Source of the DNA: Trichomonas vaginalis G3
Lineage: Eukaryota; Parabasalia; Trichomonadida; Trichomonadidae
NCBI RefSeq assembly: GCF_026262505.1
Contig: NC_067203.1
Location: 9,920,001 to 9,984,000 of the forward strand
Reading direction: 5' to 3'
DNA length: 64,000 bases
Part shown: one piece after another, positions 38,213 to 48,702 of the stretch
Layout of the letters: every line of letters begins with the position of its first letter
Numbering within the stretch: the first letter of the stretch is position 1
The notes under the pieces: model-generated
What the model was told of the DNA's origin: nothing
Databases searched by the model: none
Seen by the model: the letters and a program-made list of their open reading frames with translations, nothing else
Translations under genes and position numbers: made by a program

Positions 38213-39403
38213 CTACTCAAAATGAGACCATTTCCACTGAGCATCTCTATAATATGCTTGTGGGATGATAGATTGATCAAAACCATCCAAATATTTTGGA
38301 TTAATTTCTCCTTTCAAGAGATACGTAAGAATGAACCTCTTTACGTAATAAGGATAGTGTTCTTCGTCTGACTCTTTCAAAAACTGTATCACTTTAGGTA
38401 CATTTGGGTCTTTTCTAAGAGGTTTATTTTGATAATCAAGTGAATCTGCCAAACATTGTAAAGTAATGATAAATGGATCATTAGACTTCAATTTATCTGT
38501 CCACATTTTTAATTCTGCAAAGTCTGAGCATGTTTGGATCATTAGTTTGATCCATTCTTGTAATTGCGGAATAATCTTATTTTCAAGCAAGCGATTATCT
38601 ACTGAGTAAGTCAATGCTGATATGTAATTACTAATGGATAATTTGAGTTTTTCGAATTTAACTTTTTTATCTGTTTGTTTAGAATATTCTTCATCGTAGT
38701 ACTGAGCGCGGCCGTAGTAAATATAATATGGCTTGATACAATTATGGGCTCCTGCTATTGAAATGTCTTCTTCCGATAGTGTTGGTGATGATAAAGGAAA
38801 ATCTTTTTCACTGCAATGCTGTTTAACGAATGTTAGTAAGGCATCGATTCTCTCTTCGGACTGTAGAATAAAGATACCGTACTTTTTAACGTCCATATCT
38901 GATTGTTTCAGGTAATGATCTGCTATATCTAATAAACAACTGCAAATGAATGGTTCTTGAATGAATTTTTTGTAATATGGAACCTTCCAGAATTCCTCAA
39001 TGAATCTCATTGTACGAAAAGTATCTATTTCTTTGATCATTTTGAATAAATGATTAAATGTTCTTTCATTCGGATAAAGATAGAAATTTAACAATGAACT
39101 GATAATTCCGTATGGTATTTTTGACTGTGCAAGAATTTGTAAGAAATCTGATTTTGTTATGTTAATTTTCTTTTTAATTTCATCAGATAATATCTTAAAT
39201 GAGTTAAACTGGTTTTCGTTTTGTTGTAAGAAGGAGATGAATTCCTTTGATAATGGTTGATCTAAATTTCCATTTGTTAATGGAAATTTAACAATAAAAT
39301 TTAATGTCTCCGCAATAGCTTTGTCATCCATTTGCTTTAGCATTGATAGCAATTCTGTATAATCGCTTTGCTGATCGGAAAAGAGTACAAAGCACGAGGA
39401 CAT
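38213..39403 (-). CDS. Unrecognised helical protein, 396 aa
   Basis: A complete minus-strand frame, almost entirely alpha-helical, with repeated amphipathic helices (YTELLSMLKQMDDKAIAETL; FNHLFKMIKEIDTFRTMRFI) and no obvious catalytic motif, membrane segment or signal peptide. It has Trp-rich closing residues (YRDAQWKWSHFE). The helical-repeat character could suit a scaffold such as an exocyst- or proteasome-type subunit, but I can name none. The start is the first ATG of the frame; a TGACATGTGATATG leader is immediately upstream. Confidence 0.6.
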   Translation of the reverse strand: MSSCFVLFSDQQSDYTELLSMLKQMDDKAIAETLNFIVKFPLTNGNLDQPLSKEFISFLQQNENQFNSFKILSDEIKKKINITKSDFLQILAQSKIPYGIISSLLNFYLYPNERTFNHLFKMIKEIDTFRTMRFIEEFWKVPYYKKFIQEPFICSCLLDIADHYLKQSDMDVKKYGIFILQSEERIDALLTFVKQHCSEKDFPLSSPTLSEEDISIAGAHNCIKPYYIYYGRAQYYDEEYSKQTDKKVKFEKLKLSISNYISALTYSVDNRLLENKIIPQLQEWIKLMIQTCSDFAELKMWTDKLKSNDPFIITLQCLADSLDYQNKPLRKDPNVPKVIQFLKESDEEHYPYYVKRFILTYLLKGEINPKYLDGFDQSIIPQAYYRDAQWKWSHFE

Positions 39404-40164
39404 TATGATTATTTCATATCACATGTCAGAATCCAGAATCTAAAAGAATGAGATCGAGTCTATATTTCCATCCAAAACTGGCATTCTACGAAATTCTACA
39501 TCTTCACTAAGTTATTGTCATTTTCAAAATAAAGCTAAATTGATAATTGTGATTCAATTGATATTGGTTATAGATATATATAATGATAGCTTCATGGATT
39601 ATGCTTTAACTGCATTTGTTTAGTTGATTTTCACATGTAGAATGCTCATATAAAATATTCAGTTCTCTCATTTGCTTCTTTACACATTTTCATGCGCTAA
39701 TTAATAGTATTTTGCATTGCACGGTGTTTTTATTAATGATGTGTATCCATACAAGCTAGTTAATATAGAATTCTAATATGTAGTGAGATTTTATATTCAA
39801 TTTCATTAAACATATATGATATTCCTTTTTTAATTTTATTTTCAGACATATTTATGGAACACTAAGTTCTCACCTCAAAAACTATTAGCCGATATTTTAT
39901 ATTTAATCATCTTCGATTGGATTTAACTAGATTTGGAGGAGAAGATTTATCTAGTATAGTTTATTTCATTTTCAGTAAATACGACATAACTTTAGAAATC
40001 TCTAATTTCAACTGGTTTTACAGTAATTTTAAGGATAAGTCTATAATGTGTATATCATAATAGATCATAATGCAGGTTATCAAACAAATTGATGTAAGGA
40101 ACGCCACTTTTATCGCAAAACCGACAAAAAACGCATTTGGAAAAGTGACAATCGCTCCTAAATT
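39404..40164. other. Intergenic, 0.76 kb, no gene recognised
   Basis: AT-rich. The AAAAGTGACA box at 40141-40150 belongs to the centrin promoter region. The minus-strand frame at 40055 overlaps the centrin 5' end and has no coding character. Confidence 0.6.
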
Positions 40165-40170
40165 TCATAA
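40165..40170 (+). promoter_or_regulatory. Initiator (TCATAA) of the centrin gene
   Basis: TCATAA fits the trichomonad Inr consensus TCA(+1)YW and lies seven bases before the ATG, the usual spacing in Trichomonas. An AAAAGTGACA box is 17 bases further upstream of it. Confidence 0.5.
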
Positions 40171-40173
40171 CTG

Positions 40174-40659
40174 ATGTCACGTGGAAGGAATCCAGCGCGT
40201 ATGCTTGATGCAGATATGAAGGCAGAGATTCGTGAAGTTTTCGATATATTCGATGCAGATAAAAGTGGTACAATAGACCGCCATGAACTCAAAGTTGGTC
40301 TTCGTGCAATGGGCTTTGATATTACAACTGAAGAAATCAATCAGTTAATGGCAGAAAACGATCCAAATGGTCTTGGTTATCTTGATGGAAAGGCATTTGA
40401 GAAAGTTATTCTATACAAGATGCAAACACGCGATGAAATTGATGAAATTAGACGTATATTCAAGATGTTCCAGCGTACAGAAAAGGCCGGATATATCTAT
40501 CTTGATGACTTAAAGACTATTGTTAAAGAAACTGGATTAGAATATACAGATGAAGAATGTCGTGAGATGTTCGATGCTTTTGATACAGATGGAACTGGCC
40601 GCATTTCAGAGGCACAGTTTATTGATATCATTGAAGGAGGTACACGCTCTGTTCATTAA
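40174..40659 (+). CDS. Centrin (caltractin), four EF hands
   Basis: A 161-residue protein. EF1 ([12 protein letters not shown], about residues 27-38) and EF4 ([12 protein letters not shown], about 137-148) have good calcium ligands, whereas EF2 ([12 protein letters not shown]) and EF3 ([14 protein letters not shown]) are degenerate, as in many centrins. It lacks a long N-terminal tail. Centrins sit at basal bodies and their fibres, organising flagellar roots and centriole duplication; trichomonads have four or five flagella and several centrin copies. Adjacent to the DNA polymerase delta gene on the same strand, 450 bases away. The start is supported by the TCATAA initiator. Confidence 0.93.
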   Translation: MSRGRNPARMLDADMKAEIREVFDIFDADKSGTIDRHELKVGLRAMGFDITTEEINQLMAENDPNGLGYLDGKAFEKVILYKMQTRDEIDEIRRIFKMFQRTEKAGYIYLDDLKTIVKETGLEYTDEECREMFDAFDTDGTGRISEAQFIDIIEGGTRSVH

Positions 40660-41113
40660 AAATACAGTTTACTTCAATATCAGTTTGCGATATTAATATA
40701 CTTATTAAAGTAAATTCTAAAATGCTTATTTTAATTCTCATTTACTAAAATAAATATTATTTATAAACGTGCATCAAAGAGTTCAATGTATGGCATTCAA
40801 TGCATTGTTCTTAAGTTACCATATTAATGAAAAAGTTCGCTATAATGTTCTTAGAAATCATTGAATCTCCAATATGAATTTTATAAAAAATATTCTTTTT
40901 GTCCATTATTCTTTTAAATCGCTTCTATAGCTTTCATCATATATTATCGCATCTATAACTAATCAAAATAAAGATGTGAAATCAAAAAATACCAAAAATT
41001 TTGAGTAATTCGATTTCATTTTGATGTTTTTATTTTTAGACCAGTTGTACAATAATAATTCTTCATTTATTGAGATAACAATTTTTTTGCATACGTTTGG
41101 AAATTCAGGAAAA
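40660..41113. other. Intergenic between centrin and polymerase delta
   Basis: AT-rich. The polymerase frame can be extended to 41021, but that part (MMFLFLDQLYNN) does not look like protein. A stop-proximal TAAAAATAC follows centrin. No other gene. Confidence 0.6.
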
Positions 41114-44100
41114 ATGAGTGTTTCTTCCCTACCTACTTATTATATGAGATCAAATGACCCACCTCCAGTTTTCCCAGATAGCTGGAAGCGTCCACAAATC
41201 GTGGGTAAACCAGGTCTTGATTTTTGTCTTATAGATCTTGATTATCGTATTCAAAGCACTCCGAATTTTAAATATGATACAAGAAAAGAAGGTGAAGTTG
41301 CCGTTGTTGATATCCATGGTTGTGATAACGAAGGACATTCTATCCTTTGCCATGTTCATGGCGTTATTCCTTATTTCTATACAAGTATTCCATATAACTT
41401 TACTGCAGAAGGACTCGAAGAGCTCAAAAACAAGTTAAACAGCGCACTTTCTCCATTCAACAAAGGAAATTTAGTTGTTTACAGTTGCGAATTTGTTGAG
41501 AAGAGAAATATCTATGGTTTCACAAAGGAAGCCAAATCGAGATATGTTAAGGTTTGCACAACATTACCAAAGCACGTCGCATCTTGCCGCCGTGTTCTTG
41601 AATCTAATCAAATCCAACTTTCATGCAGTCCAAGCTATTCATTCCAAACATTTGAATCAAATGTCGACTTCATTATCCGTTATATGGATGATGTTGGTAT
41701 TACTGGCTGCTCTTGGCTCAAACTTGAAGCACAAAACTACGATATCAGAAGAGTTAACGACAGACGTTCAATCAACCAATTCGAAATCGATTGCAACTAC
41801 AACAGTATCATTCCTCTCGGTACAGAATGTGAATACATGAAGATTCCTCCAATGAGAATCTTATCTTTCGATATCGAAGTCGGTGGTTCTCCAGAGAACT
41901 TCCCAACAGCAGACAACGATCCTGTCATTCAAATCTGCTGCTATGTGGCCGTCCAAGGTGAAGAACATTCCAGGTTTTCCGCTGCATTTATCTTAAATAC
42001 ATGTACACCCATTGTCGGTAGCGCTCTTTTCCAGTTTGAGAACGAAAAGGACCTTCTCATCAACTTCCAGCGCTTCATTCAATGGGTTGACCCTGAAATT
42101 ATTACTGGATATAACATTTGCGGTTTCGATATTCCATATTTAGTTGAACGTTCCATTGCCATCAAAGCCAACGAGTTCTGCGAACTTGGCCGCTACGTCA
42201 AAGAGTTCAGTACATGCAAGGAAACCACAAAAGGCACAAAACAATTAGGTTACAGAGAAACAAAAGATGTAGATATCAATGGTAGAATCCAATATGATAT
42301 GATGATTGCTATTAAGAACGATTTCAAGCTTCGTTCTTACTCTCTTAACGCTGTTTCCGCTCAATTCATTGGTGATCAGAAAGAAGATGTCCATTATTCA
42401 ATGATCAGCAAGCTCCAGAATGGTTCAGACACAGATAGACACAGATTGGCCATTTATTGTGTCAAGGATGCTTATCTTCCTTTGCAATTAATGAACAAAT
42501 TGTTATCTGTTCTTACAACCATTGAATTATCACGTGTTTGCCATGTACCAGTGAACTACGTTCTCAACAGAGGTCAGCAAATCCGTGTTTTCTCACAGAT
42601 TCTCTACAAATCTGTCAGAAGAAATCTTATAATTCCTGCTCTCACTTCACAGAAGTCAGATGACCAATACCAAGGTGCTACAGTCATTGAGCCATCAACA
42701 GGCTACTATACAACACCAATTCCAACACTCGATTTCAACTCTCTGTATCCATCAATTATGATTGGCCACAATATCTGTTATTCAACACTTATGACCAAAC
42801 CGGATCCAAATGTACAATATGAAAAATCTCCAAACCATTGTTTCTTCGCGAAACATGATGAATTTCCTGGCGTTCTCCCTGAAATTCTCAAAGAATTGCT
42901 CGCAGCAAGAAAAGCAACGAAGAAACTCATGGAAGAAGCAACAGATCCAATGCAGAAGAAAGTGTTCGATAAGAGACAGCTCGCCCTTAAGATCTCCGCT
43001 AACTCCGTTTACGGTTTCACTGGTGCAACAGTTGGCAAACTTCCTTGTTTGCAAATTTCAGAATCTGTCACTGCTTACGGTCGTTCCATGATTGAAATGA
43101 CTAAGGAACTTGTCGAGAACAAGTACAACAAGCAGAACGGATATTCTGATGATGCACACGTCATTTACGGCGATACAGACTCTGTCATGGTTAATTTCGG
43201 AAATATCACATTGGAAGAAGCAATTAAACGTGGAAAAGAAGCGGCCAATTATGTGTCAGATCACTTCCCACCGCCAATTCACATTGATTTCGAAAAAGCC
43301 TATAAGCCATATCTTCTTATTTCTAAGAAGCACTATGCAGGTCTTCTTTGGACGAACCACATCAAATACGACAAAATTGATGCAAAAGGTATCGAAGCAG
43401 TTCGTCGTGATAACTGTAGATTGGTTCAAGGCTTAGTCCAAAAGGTTTTGACATTGCTTCTGGTTAAAGAAGATCCAGGATCTGCAAAAGTCTTTGTCAA
43501 GAAGATTGTCAGTGATTTAGTTTCAGATCACATTGATTTATCTTTCCTTGTCATTTCAAAGGGTTTGTCTAAGAAAGCTGACCAATACAAAGGCAAACAA
43601 GCTCACGTCGAACTTGCAGACAGAATGATGAAGAGAGATCCAGGTTCAGCACCAAGAATGGGTGACAGAATTCCATTCGTCATGTGCGATGTCGGAAATG
43701 GAGCGAAAGGATACGAAAAGAGTGAAGATCCAATTTGGGCGCTGGAGCATTCCATTCCTATTGACACAAAGTACTACTTGGAGAACCAGCTCTCTGGTCC
43801 ATTGAACAGATTGTTCGGTCCAATCATCGGTGAAGAGAAAGTCAAAGGACTTCTTGAAGGAAAACACACTTTGGATAAGAGAAAGACACCAATGAGAATT
43901 GATGAGTCTGAAAAGGCTAAGAAAGGTTCTCTTTTCGCTTTCGTCAAAGTGTCGAAGAAGTGTGTCTGTGGACGTGCAGCAGTTGCTGATGGAAAGAAGC
44001 CAACATGCAGCCAATGCGACTCAAGAATCAGAGAAGTTTACCAGGAGAAGATGAACTTGATTCGCTATACAGAAGAAGAATTCTCTAAGTTGTGGACTTA

Positions 44101-44251
44101 CTGCCAACGCTGCCAGAACTCATTGACAAACGAAAACATCTGCAGCTCAAGAGATTGCCCAATCTTCTACAGAAGAAAGAAAGTTCAGCTTGAGTTAGAG
44201 GATACTCATAAGTTGCTCGCAAGATTTGATGATATGATTCCTTTCTTATAA
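41114..44251 (+). CDS. POLD1: DNA polymerase delta catalytic subunit
   Basis: A 1045-residue protein when started at MSVSSLPTYYMRSN; the frame extends 31 codons upstream with non-conserved sequence. It has exonuclease motifs: FDIEVGG (about residue 252), YNICGFDIPYL (about 335) and YCVKDAYLPL (about 454). Polymerase motif A is DFNSLYPSI (about 540), motif B KISANSVYGFTGA (about 620) and motif C YGDTDSVMV (about 686). The C-terminus has CysA (CVCGRAAVADGKKPTCSQC) and CysB (CQRCQNSLTNENICSSRDC), the latter binding an iron-sulphur cluster in the family. It replicates the lagging strand and proof-reads, in the nucleus, with PCNA. All catalytic Asp residues are present. The stop is TAA followed by ATAAA. 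Confidence 0.97.
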   Translation: MSVSSLPTYYMRSNDPPPVFPDSWKRPQIVGKPGLDFCLIDLDYRIQSTPNFKYDTRKEGEVAVVDIHGCDNEGHSILCHVHGVIPYFYTSIPYNFTAEGLEELKNKLNSALSPFNKGNLVVYSCEFVEKRNIYGFTKEAKSRYVKVCTTLPKHVASCRRVLESNQIQLSCSPSYSFQTFESNVDFIIRYMDDVGITGCSWLKLEAQNYDIRRVNDRRSINQFEIDCNYNSIIPLGTECEYMKIPPMRILSFDIEVGGSPENFPTADNDPVIQICCYVAVQGEEHSRFSAAFILNTCTPIVGSALFQFENEKDLLINFQRFIQWVDPEIITGYNICGFDIPYLVERSIAIKANEFCELGRYVKEFSTCKETTKGTKQLGYRETKDVDINGRIQYDMMIAIKNDFKLRSYSLNAVSAQFIGDQKEDVHYSMISKLQNGSDTDRHRLAIYCVKDAYLPLQLMNKLLSVLTTIELSRVCHVPVNYVLNRGQQIRVFSQILYKSVRRNLIIPALTSQKSDDQYQGATVIEPSTGYYTTPIPTLDFNSLYPSIMIGHNICYSTLMTKPDPNVQYEKSPNHCFFAKHDEFPGVLPEILKELLAARKATKKLMEEATDPMQKKVFDKRQLALKISANSVYGFTGATVGKLPCLQISESVTAYGRSMIEMTKELVENKYNKQNGYSDDAHVIYGDTDSVMVNFGNITLEEAIKRGKEAANYVSDHFPPPIHIDFEKAYKPYLLISKKHYAGLLWTNHIKYDKIDAKGIEAVRRDNCRLVQGLVQKVLTLLLVKEDPGSAKVFVKKIVSDLVSDHIDLSFLVISKGLSKKADQYKGKQAHVELADRMMKRDPGSAPRMGDRIPFVMCDVGNGAKGYEKSEDPIWALEHSIPIDTKYYLENQLSGPLNRLFGPIIGEEKVKGLLEGKHTLDKRKTPMRIDESEKAKKGSLFAFVKVSKKCVCGRAAVADGKKPTCSQCDSRIREVYQEKMNLIRYTEEEFSKLWTYCQRCQNSLTNENICSSRDCPIFYRRKKVQLELEDTHKLLARFDDMIPFL

Positions 44252-44684
44252 ATAAAATATTTCTATAATGTCAATTTTATATTTTTGTGTTATAAGAATC
44301 ACTTGATTTGTAATATTTAATTATATTGGAAAGATTATTATTTCTTTCAATTTCTCTAAAATAAATTTGTTGCTAGACATTGGATCTTGAATAATCATTT
44401 GATTCAAATGTCGTTATACATTTGTGTGAGCAATTGAAGTCACACAAGAAAAGAAACCAAGCATATTTTGAATGAAATTTTTATTATTCACTGATTTTTG
44501 TATGAATTAAATAAAAGTGTATTTCATTTTTAGTTTGCTACGTAAATTAGTCTCATCGGATCTCTACGTATGCTTTGTTTTCGGTTTTTGTTCAACAGAT
44601 GAATGAATTTTGCTTGTGATAATGATTTATCACTAAAAAAATGATTATGGTACCTGAATTAGAAAATCTCACCCCAAAATAAAA
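44252..44684. other. Intergenic, 0.43 kb
   Basis: AT-rich; TCACCCC lies just before the next ATG and may be its initiator. No gene. Confidence 0.5.
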
Positions 44685-47018
44685 ATGGAGTTGTTGCGCG
44701 AATGCTGGAACAAGCGGATAACTCCAGAACAATTTATTAGTCTAATTCCAGAACAGCAAGAAATTGAATTTTCCAAACACTTATTAAGCATTTGTGGATC
44801 GGATTTTCAACCTTGCACGTTATTTTTAGATTATCTTGAGAAACTTCTTCATAAACCAAGCGTATGTGAAGAAGTGTTCTGTAATATCTCAGATTATGAT
44901 AAATCTGGCCTCATATCATTACTAAAATACAAAGGTCAAATTTTATTCAACCACCTTGATGTTGGATCAGAAAATGCAGCTAAATGTGCCTTAAACGCGC
45001 TTTCTCTATGCTTAGAAACTGGAGATCAATCGCAATCTTTAGAGATAATTGATAAACTTACAGAAACTTCCAAATTTGGCATTTTAATAGCCTCATCACG
45101 CATGTATTTCCCTACTGAATTCGAAGAAATATCACATAGAGCTAAAAACGTCATCTTAAATCCAAATGTACAATCTTCTATTCCTTTTCCAATGAACTTA
45201 TTACGTAGAGCACTATTTTCACCTAAGATAACAAAAGCAGTATTGTTTTCTCGTCATGATCTTACTCTAATGACTCTTTCCAACATAATTCTCGATTCTC
45301 CTGACCCAACTTGTTTATCATTCCTCGAATTACCAACATTTTATCATTTATATCTTCATGCAGTTACTAATTATCTTACAAATCCTTCTCTTCATTCAGC
45401 TTTTTTAGTTACAAATTTACTTGTCAGAGTTTACGTAAAACTCACTGGTGGAGATACAGAAAAACTTTCAGTAGATAGATATTCTGATGTATATCTGCCA
45501 GAATTACTCTCCAAACTACAAAATTTAAGTCATGATGAATCAGAATTTCTCAGTGAAAACAGAGAGAACTGCGACTACCTCAACCAATCAACAGACTACT
45601 CTACTTTATCAAGTATCCTCATTAATAATGAAATATCCATCAATGATTCTGATTTAATTGAATATACTTTGAAAAATCCTTCATTTTCAAGTGAAATCGT
45701 TGACCATGTGTCTGGAATCGTCAGAAAATACGATACTGACTTCAAATCCTTCATTATAAGTGTTTTGAACCACTTTGACGACTTTTTAAATTTAATGATC
45801 AGACAACACAAATTTTTCACGTTTCTTCAAACAGTTCTTAACTTATCTTTGTCAATGATTGATAGAGATCCTGTTGAAGACTTCGAGATGTACCTTTATT
45901 TCGGTCTTTCATTGATAAGAACAGCTTGGGGAACAGGAAACAAAAATTTAAGACAAGAAATCGAAGTTTTCATTCAAGGCCAAGATTCTGAGAACATGAA
46001 ACATTTCCTAACGCAATTCCTGCATCCACACGAACACCCCAACTATATAGTCTTGGATAAGAACTACCGATTTAACACTTTGGTCAAATTCATGAAAAAA
46101 TTGAATGAAAATTCAAAATTTGAATTGACTTTAAATGACGTCACTTCACCTAACTATATATTGATACTTATCAAAGCCCTTGATGTTGACGATCCACGTC
46201 CCATCATTGACCTCCTCAGACAGAAGAAGCTTCCGCATTTCCCTTGTGTTGACATTTTGTTTAGACAAATTTTGACAAAAAACGGTTTGCAAACAAAACG
46301 GCAATTAGTTTGGAAACGCGTTGATTATGACACTATCATGCAGAACAGGCCGGAAGTTATCAACGATATTACTCCAATGCTCATCGACCAATTGAACATG
46401 ATTTCTCACGATGACAATTTACAAGATGAATTTAATGACATTTTAACAATTTGGTCGGCATGGAGTGATTTATTCGGTTTTGACGTGTTCTGTAGTTTCC
46501 TTATTGAAAAGGTTGTTTGGAAGACTGCGCACGCATATGTTCCTGATGATGCATCAAGTCTTTTTGGTTCTGTTGCCTTTGTTTTGTGTCTTCTTGTAAA
46601 TGGAGATGAAAAAATGATTGACAAAGCAATAGAAATTGGTTTGAAGTCAATCAATGAATACGAGACATCAATGACTGTTTGTGTTGGATTGAGTCAGTTT
46701 ATTTTGTCATTTGTATGTGTGTGTACAGGAGATTGGATGAAGAGATTCACAAGAGTTATCAATGAAAGCATGGACATAATTTACCAAGATTTCGGAAAAG
46801 GAGATCCGGAATTTTTCGCTTTGTCAATTATAAAGACATCACTTCTCATGCCAAGCTTGCAGACAGCTATACCCGATGATGTTGTTCACGCATTATTAAA
46901 GGTAGATGACGCAAAATGTATAATTGACTATTTCATCGTCAAATCTGATTCACAAAAATCAAATTCGGATATTTCTAATAGTGAATTTCAAATAGATCCA
47001 GATGTTGATCTGTTGTAA
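44685..47018 (+). CDS. Large helical protein of unknown family, 777 aa
   Basis: A complete plus-strand frame, nearly all alpha-helical and leucine-rich, with helical-repeat texture throughout (for example LLSICGSDFQPCTLFLDYLE, LMTLSNIILDSPDP, FVLCLLVNGDEKMIDKAIEI). It has no signal peptide, motif or membrane segment. The tail is Ser/Asp-rich (SNSEFQIDPDVDLL). Length and fold style suit a Mediator-tail (MED5/24-like), nuclear transport or scaffold protein, but I see no direct homology, so the role is not assigned. It starts after TCTCACCCCAAAATAAAA, with TCACC as a possible initiator, and ends TAAATGAC, where stop and a TAAA polyadenylation signal overlap. Confidence 0.65.
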   Translation: MELLRECWNKRITPEQFISLIPEQQEIEFSKHLLSICGSDFQPCTLFLDYLEKLLHKPSVCEEVFCNISDYDKSGLISLLKYKGQILFNHLDVGSENAAKCALNALSLCLETGDQSQSLEIIDKLTETSKFGILIASSRMYFPTEFEEISHRAKNVILNPNVQSSIPFPMNLLRRALFSPKITKAVLFSRHDLTLMTLSNIILDSPDPTCLSFLELPTFYHLYLHAVTNYLTNPSLHSAFLVTNLLVRVYVKLTGGDTEKLSVDRYSDVYLPELLSKLQNLSHDESEFLSENRENCDYLNQSTDYSTLSSILINNEISINDSDLIEYTLKNPSFSSEIVDHVSGIVRKYDTDFKSFIISVLNHFDDFLNLMIRQHKFFTFLQTVLNLSLSMIDRDPVEDFEMYLYFGLSLIRTAWGTGNKNLRQEIEVFIQGQDSENMKHFLTQFLHPHEHPNYIVLDKNYRFNTLVKFMKKLNENSKFELTLNDVTSPNYILILIKALDVDDPRPIIDLLRQKKLPHFPCVDILFRQILTKNGLQTKRQLVWKRVDYDTIMQNRPEVINDITPMLIDQLNMISHDDNLQDEFNDILTIWSAWSDLFGFDVFCSFLIEKVVWKTAHAYVPDDASSLFGSVAFVLCLLVNGDEKMIDKAIEIGLKSINEYETSMTVCVGLSQFILSFVCVCTGDWMKRFTRVINESMDIIYQDFGKGDPEFFALSIIKTSLLMPSLQTAIPDDVVHALLKVDDAKCIIDYFIVKSDSQKSNSDISNSEFQIDPDVDLL

Positions 47019-47450
47019 ATGACTTTATAAGATATTATTTTATTTGTTTTATAATATATAATATAATAAACTGTTTTATCATTTTAGTAACTATATATTA
47101 TTTCTGCATCAAATTAAACAAGTCTCACTCCCAGTACTCGAACCACGAATCAGAAGGCATAGAGAATGTCGAGATACCGCCTCAGAAAGTGGAAGAACAG
47201 TATAATGAGAAGCCAGTCGATCCCGAAATATGTAGCCAATGATATGGTTTTCAATTCAGATGTTTAAGGTTAATTTTCAATTATGCTACATGCCAGTTGT
47301 AAAAAATTTGAATTAAGGTCAGATGGGCGTAAGTTAGGCCTTAAATCCGAGTTAATAAATATATATAGTGAATTAAAATTAAATTACTATGGGATGTTTA
47401 TTCTTAAATAATGCAAAAGTTACTATATTTTTTCGATATAGAACAATGCT
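47019..47450. other. Intergenic with a partial TIR-element end
   Basis: At about 47265-47342, read on the minus strand, TAAGGCCTAACTTACGCCCA and the following TTAATTCAAATTT...ACAACTGG match the left end of the 21253-22941 element (TAAGGCTGCCCTTACGCCCG...). The other end is not obvious. Upstream, about 47120-47230, is GC-rich sequence with GGTTCGAG on the minus strand but no foldable tRNA. Confidence 0.65.
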
Positions 47451-47454
47451 AATA

Positions 47455-48555
47455 GGAAATGAATCCAGAGACATCTTTAGCGCCATGTTTAACTAAGAAT
47501 TTGATAATTTTTGTTGCATTAATTTTGGTGGCAATACTAAGAGGACATTCATTAATATCGAAGGAATTAAATAAAATAATGACTAATATGAAAAGAAAGA
47601 GAATTTTTTAAAATAATGATAAATATGAAATGAAAGAGAATTTCATAAAACGATGACTAATATGACAAGAAAGAGAATTTTATAAAACATTGATAAATAT
47701 GAAAAGAATGGGAATATCATAAAACAATGGCAAATATGAAGAGAAAGAGAATGTCATAAAACAATAATAAATATGAAGAGAATTGGAATTATATAAAACA
47801 TTGATAAATATGAAGAAAATGAAAATTATATAAAGCAATGATAAATATGAAAAGAAAGAGAATGCAATAAAACAATGATATATATGAAAGGAATTAGAAT
47901 GTCATAAAGCAATGATAAATATGAAAAGAAAGAGAATTCCATTAAATATGGATAAATTTGAAAACAAAAAGAACGTCATAAAACAATAATAAATATAAAG
48001 AAAAAGAGAATTTTATAAAACATTGATAAATATGAAGAGAATGAGAATGTAATAAAACAATAATAAATATGAAAAGAAAGAGTATTGCATAAAAAAACGA
48101 CAAATATGAAGAGAAAGAGAATGTCATAAAACAATGATAAATATGAAGAGAAAGATGATTTCATAATGCAATAATAAATATGAAAAGAAAGAGAATTTTT
48201 TAAAACCATAATAAATATGAAATGAAAGAGAATCCAATAAAACAATAATCATTATGAAAAGAAAGAGAATTTCATTAATTATTGATAAAGATGAAAAGAA
48301 AGAGAATTGCATAAAACATTGATAAATATGAAAAGAAAGAGTATAGTATAAAACAATGACAAATATGAAATGAAAAAGAATTTTATAAAGCAATGATAAA
48401 TATGAAGAGTAAGAGAATGAGTTTCATGTTAACATTAGCACCATGCTCGACAAGGAATTGGACAATTTCTGGTGAATTAGCATTGATCGCAACACTAAGA
48501 GGACATTCGTTTATATAGAGAGAATTTCATTAAATAATGATAAACATGATCTTGA
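47455..48555 (-). pseudogene. Ankyrin gene remnant split by 36-bp minisatellite
   Basis: On the minus strand one ankyrin repeat (INECPLSVAINANSPEIVQFLVEHGANVN) lies at about 48430-48520. After a minisatellite of about 860 bases the next follows at about 47460-47560 (DINECPLSIATKINATKIIK ...). The junctions match those at 16.7-17.1 kb. No complete gene is present. Further minisatellite units lie upstream (48522-48555). Confidence 0.75.
47560..48420. repeat. 36-bp minisatellite, about 23 copies
   Basis: Unit near AAAACAATGATAAATATGAA plus AAGAAAGAGAATnnnAT, repeated from 47560 to 48420 with length drift. Because 36 is twelve codons, long stretches remain open on the minus strand as hydrophobic 12-residue repeats (SFSSYLSLFYDI/LFLFIF...), but these frames change along the array and are not a gene. 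Confidence 0.9.
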
Positions 48556-48702
48556 AAATAGGAAGTCATGGGGAATATTTGGCATTTTTCTGTCAATCAT
48601 TTCTATGTAGCATCTTAATAAAAGAATAAATTAAATTTAAAAAAAATCATTGATAAATCAAGATAAAACACAAATTTTATTACACAAGAAAGAATATCAC
48701 AA

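Noticed and set aside
38068-38286. Second gene overlapping the 396-residue protein
   Set aside because: It overlaps the end of the real gene in another frame and has low-complexity content.
41021-41113. N-terminal extension of DNA polymerase delta
   Set aside because: The 31 residues are not conserved-looking and the later ATG gives the usual family start region.
47120-47230. Second tRNA-like segment with GGTTCGAG on the minus strand
   Set aside because: No cloverleaf could be drawn and no A-box lies at the right distance.
47942-48393. Hydrophobic 12-residue repeat proteins on the minus strand
   Set aside because: The frames change along the array, and the DNA is a 36-bp minisatellite within an ankyrin remnant.
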